From an uncultured bacterium (lineage in GTDB: Bacteria; Cyanobacteriota; Vampirovibrionia; Gastranaerophilales; Gastranaerophilaceae): a stretch of 64,000 nt of DNA. Both the position numbers and the translations under genes were made by a program. Position 1 is the first letter of the stretch; every line of letters starts with the position of its first letter. Location of the stretch: the NCBI GenBank assembly GCA_948964545.1, contig CAREDV010000001.1, positions 186,001-250,000 on the forward strand, read 5' to 3'. Positions 50,220 to 57,559 of this stretch are shown piece after piece. The notes under the pieces are model-generated. The model saw nothing but the letters and a program-made list of their open reading frames with translations, was not told where the DNA came from and made no database searches.

Positions 50220-50894
50220 TTACCTCCCTAATGCGTGAAGAAATCTTCTGATTGATTTATCGATATTCTGTTCGGGAGAAACTATCAAATGAGCTTCGCC
50301 AAGAACAGGTGTAAGTTTTTCTTTTGCTAAATCCAATTTAGCAGGATGTGCATCCAAAAACATCATAGAAATATCAGGTGCATATTTTTTCACGTTTTGA
50401 ACATTGGATGGCAGTGTTTCCCAGTTAATCTGTTTTTCAACAGCACCCTCGTTTTCCAAATCGCCAATAACAACGATTGCAGGAACATAGCCGTCTTTTT
50501 TCATTGTTAAAGCGTGTGAAAAAGCCTTTTTTAATCCCGCGCCGTATGCGGTTCCGTAATCCTTTGAATCATATTTTGTGAAAGCGTCCATTGATTTTGT
50601 AATTCCGCTTCCGTTCATCGGAGTTCCCTCGTAGATAAGGTAAGCATCCTCTGAAACTCTCAAAATTTTAATCTGGTCTTCAGGATCGAGCAGATTGCAG
50701 ATTTGTCTTAAAACCTTTTTCTGTTCAGGCAGACGTTTTTGATTTGACGCTGAACTGTCTACTACAAAAATTACTGCTGCAGGGTGAAAATCATCAACTT
50801 TAATTTGTCTTAACCCCGCCCAGATAAATCTTACAGCTACCGATAATACTAATAATATTAAACCTAATGTAACTAATCTTTTATTCAACTTCAT
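50220..50894 (-). CDS. Membrane-anchored von Willebrand A-like protein
   Basis: First gene of the operon. N-terminal membrane anchor (about 7-27), then a vWA-type fold: metal-ion site DSSAS (residues 46-50, DxSxS), GTAYGAG with the conserved Thr near 115, and GDLEN near 145 as the third MIDAS element. 224 residues. vWA domains bind partner proteins through a metal ion. The -10 box ends six bases before the ATG and no Shine-Dalgarno is present, so the operon mRNA is likely leaderless. Confidence 0.75.
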   Translation of the reverse strand: MKLNKRLVTLGLILLVLSVAVRFIWAGLRQIKVDDFHPAAVIFVVDSSASNQKRLPEQKKVLRQICNLLDPEDQIKILRVSEDAYLIYEGTPMNGSGITKSMDAFTKYDSKDYGTAYGAGLKKAFSHALTMKKDGYVPAIVVIGDLENEGAVEKQINWETLPSNVQNVKKYAPDISMMFLDAHPAKLDLAKEKLTPVLGEAHLIVSPEQNIDKSIRRFLHALGR

Positions 50895-50900
50895 AGAAGT

Positions 50901-50929
50901 AATATAGCATATTTTTATAAAAAATGCAA
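50901..50929 (-). promoter_or_regulatory. Promoter of the vWA/FHA/TonB operon, leaderless
   Basis: Minus strand: -35 TTGCAT (50924-50929), 17-nt spacer whose end is TGC, -10 TATATT (50901-50906), six bases (ACTTCT), ATG 50894. Extended -10 with a good -35. Confidence 0.75.
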
Positions 50930-50949
50930 AAAAGCTTTTTCGAAAAAAG

Positions 50950-50979
50950 TAGCCCTTGGGCTAATAGATTTAATATTAG
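50950..50979. promoter_or_regulatory. Two inverted repeats between divergent promoters
   Basis: TAGCCC-TT-GGGCTA (50950-50963) and CTAATA-N7-TATTAG (50961-50979) adjoin each other, 21 nt upstream of the operon -35 and next to the LuxR-type gene -10. Their place suggests an operator for the LuxR-type regulator. Confidence 0.45.
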
Positions 50980-50984
50980 TTCTT

Positions 50985-50993
50985 TGTTATTAT
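50985..50993 (+). promoter_or_regulatory. Extended -10 box of the LuxR-type gene
   Basis: TGTTATTAT, then six bases (ATTCAC), then ATG 51000. No Shine-Dalgarno. Confidence 0.55.
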
Positions 50994-50999
50994 ATTCAC

Positions 51000-51308
51000 A
51001 TGTCAAATGAAGCAAGCATAAAGTTAAATTATGTTTTGTCAGAAGATTGTGTATTGTCCGAGCGTGAAACGGAATGTTTGTCACTTGTCGCTGTAGGCTA
51101 TTCAAATCTTCATGGTGCAAATGTGCTTAATATTTCAAAGGGAATGTTTAAAAAGAATTTGAAAGATGTCTTTGATAAACTTTATGTTGGTGATAGGAGT
51201 TATGCTGTTGTAAAAGCAATTAGGTTCGGTATTTTAACTTATGATATGGTGGACAGGGTTCTTTTAAAATATAATTTACAACCCAGAGATGTTCAAAGGT
51301 CGAGTTAA
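51000..51308 (+). CDS. Small LuxR-type DNA-binding regulator
   Basis: 102 residues with one GerE/LuxR helix-turn-helix (about 20-82): LSERETECLSLVAVGYSN, then LNISKGMFKKNLKDVFDKL and AVVKAIRFGIL. The usual NKEIA segment reads NLHGANV, so the first helix of the HTH is somewhat changed. No receiver or sensor domain. Divergent from the vWA operon with 105 nt between, so it is the obvious candidate regulator. The 3' end overlaps the next gene by 33 nt. Confidence 0.85.
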   Translation: MSNEASIKLNYVLSEDCVLSERETECLSLVAVGYSNLHGANVLNISKGMFKKNLKDVFDKLYVGDRSYAVVKAIRFGILTYDMVDRVLLKYNLQPRDVQRSS

Positions 51309-52061
51309 TTTTACCTGAATTGTTGTTCCATCAGGTATATCAACCTCTTGCCCGCGCTGCATTGCGCCTCTTATACCGCCTGCGGCAGCTCCCATTCCGC
51401 CGTAAATTGCCATATTTCTGGCCCAATCTTCGCTTGTTCCGCCTCCAAGTGCAGTAAATACTGCCCCGACAAGCATACTGCCCAATGCCCCGACAACTAC
51501 GTCACGTGTCATTTTTACAGCACGTTCGCTTTTGGTTTTCATATAAATATTTTCTGTAGAAATCTCTAACATATTGCCGTCAGGGGTCAAGATTTCATTA
51601 AAATTTAATTCAATTTCTGCATTTCCATAAGCGTAACCTGCATTTTTGGCATCAGATGCAGTGCCATAGACAAGACTTCCTGCTGGTGCAATCAATTTGC
51701 CGTTATAAATGAGATCATTTGTGAGGCGTACAGTCAATCTGTCATCTTTTGCTAAACTCCCCGAACTTATCCCAGAATCAAATGTTACGTTGAAACTTGT
51801 TCCTGCAGGAACTGTTACAATTGAACCGTATAATAACGGTTTTTTAGGAGCAGGTTCGTATAAAAGTGGTGATGGCTCATAGTTCATCCGTTCTTCAGCT
51901 GTTTCTTTTTTTAGGTGTTTGGCTTTTGAAAAATTGTCTTTTATCTTAATTTTATTATTTTTGTCAAATTCAGCCTGTGCCTCATCAGAAAAATCGTATT
52001 CTGCAAAAGCAGGTATGCAGAATAAATTTAAAACTAAAAATATTGCCAATATCTTTTTCAT
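51276..52061 (-). CDS. Exported beta-rich protein with glycine-zipper segment
   Basis: Function unknown. Signal peptide MKKILAIFLVLNLFCIPAFA (1-20). After a charged Pro-containing part, GSIVTVPAGTSFNVTFDSGI and the following LIAPAGSLVYGTASDAKNAG resemble beta segments of VirB10/TrbI-like proteins; then a Gly/Ala zipper (GALGSMLVGAVFTALGGG, and GGMGAAAGGIRGAM) and a final IPDGTTIQVKLTRPL strand. Possible outer-membrane or periplasmic scaffold. The -10 lies seven bases before the ATG. Confidence 0.7.
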   Translation of the reverse strand: MKKILAIFLVLNLFCIPAFAEYDFSDEAQAEFDKNNKIKIKDNFSKAKHLKKETAEERMNYEPSPLLYEPAPKKPLLYGSIVTVPAGTSFNVTFDSGISSGSLAKDDRLTVRLTNDLIYNGKLIAPAGSLVYGTASDAKNAGYAYGNAEIELNFNEILTPDGNMLEISTENIYMKTKSERAVKMTRDVVVGALGSMLVGAVFTALGGGTSEDWARNMAIYGGMGAAAGGIRGAMQRGQEVDIPDGTTIQVKLTRPLNISGL

Positions 52062-52068
52062 TACTATT

Positions 52069-52096
52069 ATTATAATAGATTATTGAATTATTACAA
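52069..52096 (-). promoter_or_regulatory. Promoter of the exported beta-rich protein gene, leaderless
   Basis: Minus strand: -35 TTGTAA (52091-52096), 16-nt spacer, -10 TATAAT (52069-52074), seven bases, ATG 52061; no Shine-Dalgarno. Confidence 0.6.
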
Positions 52097-52111
52097 TATG
52101 TCTGTTATAAT
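52083..52111 (+). promoter_or_regulatory. Promoter of plsY
   Basis: -35 TTGAAT (52083-52088), 17-nt spacer ending TGT, -10 TATAAT (52106-52111). Transcription should begin about 15 nt before the ATG, leaving AAGGAGAG as Shine-Dalgarno. It overlaps the divergent promoter of the neighbouring gene. Confidence 0.7.
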
Positions 52112-52132
52112 TTTTTGCATAAGGAGAGAAAA

Positions 52133-52738
52133 ATGGAAAAGATTTATGAATTAATTGCAGTTATATTGAGTGCATATATTATTGGCTCAATTCCAACAGG
52201 CTACATTATTGTTAAAGCTTTCACAGGCCAGGATATCAGAACTATAGGCTCTGGCTCGACAGGGGCAACGAATGTTAAACGTGTTATGGGTAAAAAATGG
52301 TTTTTTATAACATTATTACTCGATGCTTTTAAAGGTGCTCTGCCTGTCGTTTTAGCATCAATGTTTGCAAAAACGTTTACCGAAGTTGGTCTGCTGCCAG
52401 TTCTTGCAGCTGTTGCGGTAATTCTTGGTCACAGTAAATCAATTTTTCTTAAATTCACAGGCGGAAAATCTGTTGCATCAGGTGTCGGAACAATCTTAGC
52501 CTTAAACTGGCAGGTCGGACTAATTATTGCGATTATTTGGTCTGTTGTAACTTTCTTTACAAGATACGTTTCTGTCGGCTCAATTGTAGCACTTGCAATT
52601 TCGCCGTTTTTAATGTGGGCGTTTAAAGCTCCTGTTGCATACATTGCATACTGCGCACTGGGTGCTTTATATATTATCTGGCTTCACCGCTCAAATATCC
52701 AAAGACTTATTAAAGGCGAAGAAAATAAGGTAAGATAA
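52133..52738 (+). CDS. plsY: Glycerol-3-phosphate acyltransferase PlsY
   Basis: Inner-membrane enzyme acylating glycerol-3-phosphate from acyl-phosphate, the first step of phospholipid synthesis. IIGSIPTGYIIVKAFTGQD, IRTIGSGSTGATNVKRVMG and FLKFTGGKSVASGVGTIL are the three PlsY motifs. 201 residues, about five membrane helices. ATG 52133 has AAGGAGAG upstream; the in-frame TTG at 52115 does not. PlsX is not nearby. Confidence 0.96.
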   Translation: MEKIYELIAVILSAYIIGSIPTGYIIVKAFTGQDIRTIGSGSTGATNVKRVMGKKWFFITLLLDAFKGALPVVLASMFAKTFTEVGLLPVLAAVAVILGHSKSIFLKFTGGKSVASGVGTILALNWQVGLIIAIIWSVVTFFTRYVSVGSIVALAISPFLMWAFKAPVAYIAYCALGALYIIWLHRSNIQRLIKGEENKVR

Positions 52739-52739
52739 A

Positions 52740-53270
52740 TTATTTCTTATTTTTGAAATGTGTTATTAAATAACTAGCTGTAAGACCGATTGCGGCACCG
52801 CCTAAAAATCTTATGGCTAGTTTTGAAACTACATTCTTTTTAAGATTTTTAATCTTATTTTGAAAAGCTTTTTTTTGTTCTTTTATGAATGTATCTCTTT
52901 TAATATTTACATTATTTTGTGCTTCAAACTCGATATTTTCAGTTATTGATATTGAATTTATTTCTTGTGTTATTTTAGAAACATCTTCACCTTGTTTTGC
53001 TAAATCGGTTGCTTTTTGCAATAATTGATTTTTTCTTTTTGTTAAAGAAATTGCTTCATCATATAATCGCTGTTTTTCATCAAGTAAGTCTAATTTTTCA
53101 TCACGTAAACCGAAATTTTTTTGTTCTAAGTTTTGAAAAGTATCACGTGTAGATTTGATATTTTTATAAATATTGCAGCCTTTTACAGTTCCCCATAATG
53201 TGCCGCCAACGGATGCAAGTATTAAATGCTGTTTGATTTCAGTATTGTTGTTAATTGGTGATATAGACAT
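52740..53270 (-). CDS. Orphan coiled-coil protein with terminal hydrophobic segments
   Basis: Not recognised. 176 residues: hydrophobic Gly-containing segment near 16-30 (LILASVGGTLWGTV), long coiled coil (about 40-145), and a C-terminal hydrophobic segment (FLGGAAIGLTASYLITHF) before a KNKK tail. No cleavable signal. It starts one base after the stop of the 811-residue gene, whose last codons supply AAAGGA as Shine-Dalgarno, so the pair is coupled and probably works together. Confidence 0.7.
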   Translation of the reverse strand: MSISPINNNTEIKQHLILASVGGTLWGTVKGCNIYKNIKSTRDTFQNLEQKNFGLRDEKLDLLDEKQRLYDEAISLTKRKNQLLQKATDLAKQGEDVSKITQEINSISITENIEFEAQNNVNIKRDTFIKEQKKAFQNKIKNLKKNVVSKLAIRFLGGAAIGLTASYLITHFKNKK

Positions 53271-53271
53271 T

Positions 53272-55707
53272 TTATCCTTTAATCATTTTATTCAACGGGC
53301 TGTTATTTGTGAGATTTGTTGGCTGTACAGTTTCTGTATGTTTCGGCTCGTTGTTTTTTATTTCATAAGATTTGATTGAACGTTTGCCTGTCAGTCGTTT
53401 CATAAAGTTGTAGTAAGATTTTTTGAAACCTGTTGCATTTTCCTGCTGTTCTTCAAGTTTAATTAATCCGTCGCGGGAATGCGTTCCGACAGGTACGCCT
53501 ACTGATTTTCTTGTCAGCCATTCGCCCATTGTTGTATTTGTTAATGTAATCCAGCTCATTCCGAACAGTGATTTGTTGTATTGGCTTCTGAATGTGCTGT
53601 TAAACAGGTCAATCAATAATGTTTGATAGAATAATCTTGAACCTTCTTGGACAAATCTTTCGGTAAATTTGGTTTTTGCACCCTCGACATCGTTGCCGTT
53701 TGATTTTAACATTACCATATTGTAATTGTCTGTCATCAAGAACCAGATCGTTGCAATTGATGCGGCTGTTTTTGCAAGGTTTGAAAGTTCGCTGTTTGAA
53801 ATGTTTGACATTGTGTCAACGTTGAATGCTTTTAGGATATTATCTCTTACGTATGATTGGAATTTTTCTGGAGAAAGATTTTTCTTAGAAGCTTCTTTTC
53901 CGATATTTTCGATACTTTTTGCTAACGATGATACGTTGGAAATTCTGTTCATTAAACCTTGCTGTGCTTCTGTCAATTTAGCATCTTTAGCGATTTTTTT
54001 GCCTTGAACATCTTTGATAAATTTTTCGAGTTCGGCTGCAGGAATTTTGCGTTCTTTTGCAAAATTTTTCATTATAGTATTTAAAGTGCCTTTATCGTTT
54101 ATTGCAAAACTCAATGTTTTTGGCTTTTTCACAAATACATTGACAACTTTCATTACTAAGTTATATGGAAGTGTCAATGTATTCCAAGCAAATTTAAATG
54201 GTGCAATGATGAAGTTTACAAGCGGTTTTACTTTTTTATCTTTAGCGCCTAAGCTGATAGTTTCGCCGTTTGTTGCAGTTTGTGCAACTTTTTTATATTT
54301 TGATGCAAGTTCTGTGAAATGATTTTCTTCTAATACTTGTGTAATTTTATCGAGTTCTTTTTTAGAAACTGTATAATGAGCAGTTTCTGTCATATTTTTA
54401 TATTGTTTCTTAAAGAAACCTGAGAATGCTTTCCATTGTTTTTCTACAACATCGATTTTTCTGAGTCCTTTTACTGCAAAGCCTCCTGCTATAATTGCTG
54501 CTGAAGCTTTCATTATTGTGCCGAAAGACAGGAGCGGTTTTTGGTGTTTATCTTTTTCTTGTTTATTTTCTGATGCTTTAAACGTTGGTTTTTGAGGTTC
54601 AATTTTAGCTTCAGGGGCGTTATTTTTTGCATTCTCTGTGCGTGCTTCTTCTGGTGTTAATCTTGTAATGTGTTTACCGTTTATCAATCTTGAGAATGCT
54701 TCTGTAGTCAGGGTTGTTGCGCCTGTCATAAGCATTATTCCCATTGCGGAATTGTTAATATATTTTTGAAGTGCACCAAGAGTAATCAAAGTAATATATG
54801 CGTTGAAACCAATTCTTGCTACTTCTTGTTTAAATCTTGTTTTCTGTTCGTGTTTTGCAGCTTTTTTATCGTCATCCATCATACGGGATAAGTTATATGC
54901 ATCGTTTGCCAAAAATAGTGCTGGCGGAAGACCTGAAACTAATCTGTTTAATGAGCGTTCATGTTTTGTATCGTAGTTTCCTGTTTTTGGGTCAAACATT
55001 TTGATTGATTGTTGGAACATTTTGGATTCAATAGAATCTGCTGGTTTTCCTTTTAAATTTTTGGAAGTTTCAAATAGTCCGCGTAATGAATTAACCTGTG
55101 CGTCAACTTTTGAACGCTGTCTGATACTTTTAAAGAATTGTGTATTAAGTGTTTTTTCAGCCCATCCTTTAAAAGGTTTGATTTTGCCGATTAAAGAAAC
55201 CGTTCCGTTTAAGATATCTCCAGGTAGAATTTTAAATGGATAAACTAGTCCATCCCAGATTAATTGTGGAACAGTTTTCTTTTTGAAAATAATTTTATCG
55301 TTTTTGATTTCAACCATTTTATTGGTCAAATCAGATTTCTTCACATGATTAAGCAGGCCGTCAACAATAGAATGTTCAATGCCTGATTTTTCTTTAATAA
55401 ATCTGTTAAATTCTGAAAGGCTGTATTCGCCAACTTTTTTATATGCTGGTGCTAGTCTCAATGCAAGTCCTGTGCCAGCAAGTACACCTAAAGTTGCAAG
55501 AACAGGTTTCATTTTATCGTCTTTTTTCTTATTTTCTCCTTTAAAAGAAAGACCTTTAAAAGTTGAATCTTGATGATTACTTTTTAAAGGTCTCTCGATA
55601 TTTAGATTATTTTTTAAAGACATGAACTCGGAAGGAAAATGGTTGGGAGATAATTTCTCCTTTTGTCGTTGTTTGACAGTATCATATGTTAATTTTCCTA
55701 CTAACAT
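53272..55707 (-). CDS. Orphan 811-residue membrane-associated protein with internal duplication
   Basis: Not recognised. No signal peptide. Two halves look related: each begins with a TFK motif (TFKGLSFKG at 49-57; TFKASEN near 376), then a hydrophobic helix (PVLATLGVLAGTGLALRL; ASAAIIAGGFAVKGL), a YPFKILPGDI / APFKFAWNTL element, and a late block LFLANDAYNLSRM / WFLMTDNYNMVML followed by RFKQEVARI / RFVQEGSRL and a small-residue segment with T..TT...E. Each half has several hydrophobic helices. AAGGA precedes the ATG. Coupled with the 176-residue gene downstream. Confidence 0.75.
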   Translation of the reverse strand: MLVGKLTYDTVKQRQKEKLSPNHFPSEFMSLKNNLNIERPLKSNHQDSTFKGLSFKGENKKKDDKMKPVLATLGVLAGTGLALRLAPAYKKVGEYSLSEFNRFIKEKSGIEHSIVDGLLNHVKKSDLTNKMVEIKNDKIIFKKKTVPQLIWDGLVYPFKILPGDILNGTVSLIGKIKPFKGWAEKTLNTQFFKSIRQRSKVDAQVNSLRGLFETSKNLKGKPADSIESKMFQQSIKMFDPKTGNYDTKHERSLNRLVSGLPPALFLANDAYNLSRMMDDDKKAAKHEQKTRFKQEVARIGFNAYITLITLGALQKYINNSAMGIMLMTGATTLTTEAFSRLINGKHITRLTPEEARTENAKNNAPEAKIEPQKPTFKASENKQEKDKHQKPLLSFGTIMKASAAIIAGGFAVKGLRKIDVVEKQWKAFSGFFKKQYKNMTETAHYTVSKKELDKITQVLEENHFTELASKYKKVAQTATNGETISLGAKDKKVKPLVNFIIAPFKFAWNTLTLPYNLVMKVVNVFVKKPKTLSFAINDKGTLNTIMKNFAKERKIPAAELEKFIKDVQGKKIAKDAKLTEAQQGLMNRISNVSSLAKSIENIGKEASKKNLSPEKFQSYVRDNILKAFNVDTMSNISNSELSNLAKTAASIATIWFLMTDNYNMVMLKSNGNDVEGAKTKFTERFVQEGSRLFYQTLLIDLFNSTFRSQYNKSLFGMSWITLTNTTMGEWLTRKSVGVPVGTHSRDGLIKLEEQQENATGFKKSYYNFMKRLTGKRSIKSYEIKNNEPKHTETVQPTNLTNNSPLNKMIKG

Positions 55708-55767
55708 CTTTTTAGTCCTTCCCGTCGTTTATTTTTAATCAAACAAAATTTTTTGACAACCCCATGG

Positions 55768-56571
55768 TTAAGAAATATTACGAACAATTTCTAAAATCAA
55801 TGATTTGAATTTTGTTTTGGCGTTGTTTGCAGCATCTATAACTTCTTCATGCGAGAGCTTTTCGCCTGTAATTGAGCTTGCAGAATTTGTAATACAGCTT
55901 ATTCCGAGAATATTAAGCCCGCAATAATTTGCAACAATTGCCTCTGGAACTGTCGACATTCCAACAGCATCTGCACCTAAAGTTCTTATCATATTAATTT
56001 CTGCGGGAGTTTCGTATGATGGCCCTGAATTTGCCCAGTAAATCCCTTTTTGAATATCTATTCCAAGTTTTTCCGCGCATTTTTCAGCAAGTTCAATAAG
56101 GTTCTTTTTATAAACTTCTGTCATATCGGGAAATCTTTCGCCTAAGGTGTCGTCGTTTGAGCCGACAAGCGGATTTGCTCCCATATAATTAATATGATCT
56201 GTGATAATCATTAAATCTGACGGAGAAAAGCTTTCATTAACTGCTCCAGCAGCGTTTGTTAGGATTAGAGTTTTAACTCCCAATGCTTTCATAACTTTTA
56301 CAGGGTAAGTTATTTCCTGCATTGAATGACCCTCGTAATAATGATTTCGACCCTGCATCATGACTATATTTTTGCCTTGTATTCTTGTAAAAACAAGTCT
56401 GCCTTTATGACCTTTTACAGTCGATTTTACAAATCCTGGGATGTCATTATAAGGAACAGCATAATCGCAGTATTCATCAGCAAGTTCGCCAAGTCCCGAA
56501 CCTAAAATAATTCCAATTTCGGGTTTAAAATTGTCCGTTTTTTCGTTTAAAAATGCGATTGTGTTATTCAT
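55768..56571 (-). CDS. Purine nucleoside phosphorylase
   Basis: Trimeric-type PNP splitting inosine and guanosine (and deoxy forms) with phosphate. IGIILGSGLGELADEY is the phosphate-binding start; MQGRNHYYEGHSMQEITYPV, TNAAGAVNESFSPSDLMII and DAVGMSTVPEAIVANYCGL are signature blocks. 267 residues is normal for PunA/PupG. GGGGAG precedes the ATG. It follows rpoZ but a weak hairpin lies between. Confidence 0.95.
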   Translation of the reverse strand: MNNTIAFLNEKTDNFKPEIGIILGSGLGELADEYCDYAVPYNDIPGFVKSTVKGHKGRLVFTRIQGKNIVMMQGRNHYYEGHSMQEITYPVKVMKALGVKTLILTNAAGAVNESFSPSDLMIITDHINYMGANPLVGSNDDTLGERFPDMTEVYKKNLIELAEKCAEKLGIDIQKGIYWANSGPSYETPAEINMIRTLGADAVGMSTVPEAIVANYCGLNILGISCITNSASSITGEKLSHEEVIDAANNAKTKFKSLILEIVRNIS

Positions 56572-56589
56572 AATAAACTCCCCTAATCA

Positions 56590-56615
56590 AAAAGTTAGAG
56601 TTGCCCCTAACTTTT
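56590..56615 (-). terminator. Weak terminator after rpoZ
   Basis: Read leftward: AAAAGTTAG, 8-nt loop, CTAACTTTTT. AU-rich stem of nine pairs with a U-run, just before the PNP gene Shine-Dalgarno. Low stability, so read-through is likely. Confidence 0.5.
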
Positions 56616-56638
56616 GGTAAAATCTGTCCGTAGCCTAT

Positions 56639-56656
56639 AGGCTGCGTGCGCAGCAC
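56639..56656. repeat. 18-bp intergenic repeat abutting a stop codon (copy 2)
   Basis: AGGCTGCGTGCGCAGCAC, near-identical to 6661-6678, touching the TAG stop of rpoZ. GCTGCG-TG-CGCAGC is a hairpin, preceded by the palindrome AGCCTATAGGCT (56633-56644). Confidence 0.5.
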
Positions 56657-56899
56657 CTAGCCTACCAATCTATCGTCGTCAGCTTCTGCTGCTTTAACCA
56701 TAATTGCGTGCTCAACAGGATTTTCTTTTTTGTAAGATGTGTCGAAGTTTTCTTCAAAATTGAAATCATCGTGAGCTTTTTTAGCCTGATTTTCGTCTAC
56801 TAATTTTTTTGCAAGTTCTGCGATTTCATAAACAAGCTGATATCTGTTTTCAGTATTTTCGTTTAAATCCCAGGCAACTCTTATTATTTGATCCATCAT
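56657..56899 (-). CDS. rpoZ: RNA polymerase subunit omega (RpoZ-like)
   Basis: Small subunit helping beta-prime to fold. 80 residues; the pattern NRYQLVYEIAELAKKLV followed by a linker and NPVEHAIMVKA matches omega (NRfxLVxxxAxRAKxL...KPvxxAi), though the basic RAK is ELAKK here. GAGG lies nine bases before the first ATG. In many bacteria rpoZ lies with gmk and coaBC; here it stands apart. Moderately sure: no other small family fits better. Confidence 0.75.
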   Translation of the reverse strand: MMDQIIRVAWDLNENTENRYQLVYEIAELAKKLVDENQAKKAHDDFNFEENFDTSYKKENPVEHAIMVKAAEADDDRLVG

Positions 56900-56968
56900 A
56901 AAATTTCACCTCATTCTTTTTCTTTTAATAATATAATACAAAAAAAATTTTCGCAAGTAGTAATTATG

Positions 56969-56977
56969 TGTTATAAT
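56969..56977 (+). promoter_or_regulatory. Extended -10 box of the mlaD-upp operon
   Basis: TGTTATAAT followed by six bases (CGATTT) and ATG 56984. No Shine-Dalgarno and no clear -35, as expected for an extended -10 promoter making a leaderless mRNA. Confidence 0.65.
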
Positions 56978-56983
56978 CGATTT

Positions 56984-57559
56984 ATGGAAAAATTTGATGG
57001 TATTCACAAATATATCCGAATAGAGTTTATTATATGGTTTGTTATTTTGTGTTTGGTTGTTGCAGGTGGCAGGATTCACCGACATAACAAGGCAAAAGAG
57101 CTAATTACTTATCAGTTGTTTATGCCTGACGTTGATGGAATCATTATAGGATCACCCGTCAAGTTTATGGGGGTTCAGGTTGGGTATGTTGATAAAATCA
57201 AAATTGTTTCAAATGATGTTTACCTGAAAATTGTTATTACGGCAAAAGATGTTACGCTTCCTAAAGGTTCAATTGCAACCGTGGAATTTAACGGAATGGG
57301 AGGGTCAAAGTCTTTAGAGGTTTATCCGCCGACAGAAGAAAGTCTTGCTTCCAAAAAACTTATTGCTGTACGTTCGCCAAAAAGACTGCATGATTCTTTA
57401 AGCCTTTTGAATGAAATGTTTGATAAAATTGATTCAATTATGGGAAGAATGTCGTTTTTTGCAAATGAAGCGGATATTAATGATATGAATAAAGGTGTTG
57501 AAGATATTCAAAGCAATATGAATTATTTTGATAAAATGATAATAAGGAGAGAAAAATGA
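56984..57559 (+). CDS. MCE/MlaD-domain protein
   Basis: Periplasmic lipid-transfer subunit anchored in the inner membrane. TM about 10-32 (FIIWFVILCLVVAGG), then an MCE domain (about 45-125) with LFMPDVDGIIIGSPVKFMGV, VGYVDKI and VEFNGMGGSKSLEVYPP, and a helical C-terminus. 191 residues from ATG 56984. Other subunits of an MCE transporter (permease MlaE, ATPase MlaF) are not adjacent. With the MlaA fusion at 42688 it suggests a lipid-asymmetry pathway. Translationally coupled to upp by ATGA. Confidence 0.85.
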   Translation: MEKFDGIHKYIRIEFIIWFVILCLVVAGGRIHRHNKAKELITYQLFMPDVDGIIIGSPVKFMGVQVGYVDKIKIVSNDVYLKIVITAKDVTLPKGSIATVEFNGMGGSKSLEVYPPTEESLASKKLIAVRSPKRLHDSLSLLNEMFDKIDSIMGRMSFFANEADINDMNKGVEDIQSNMNYFDKMIIRREK

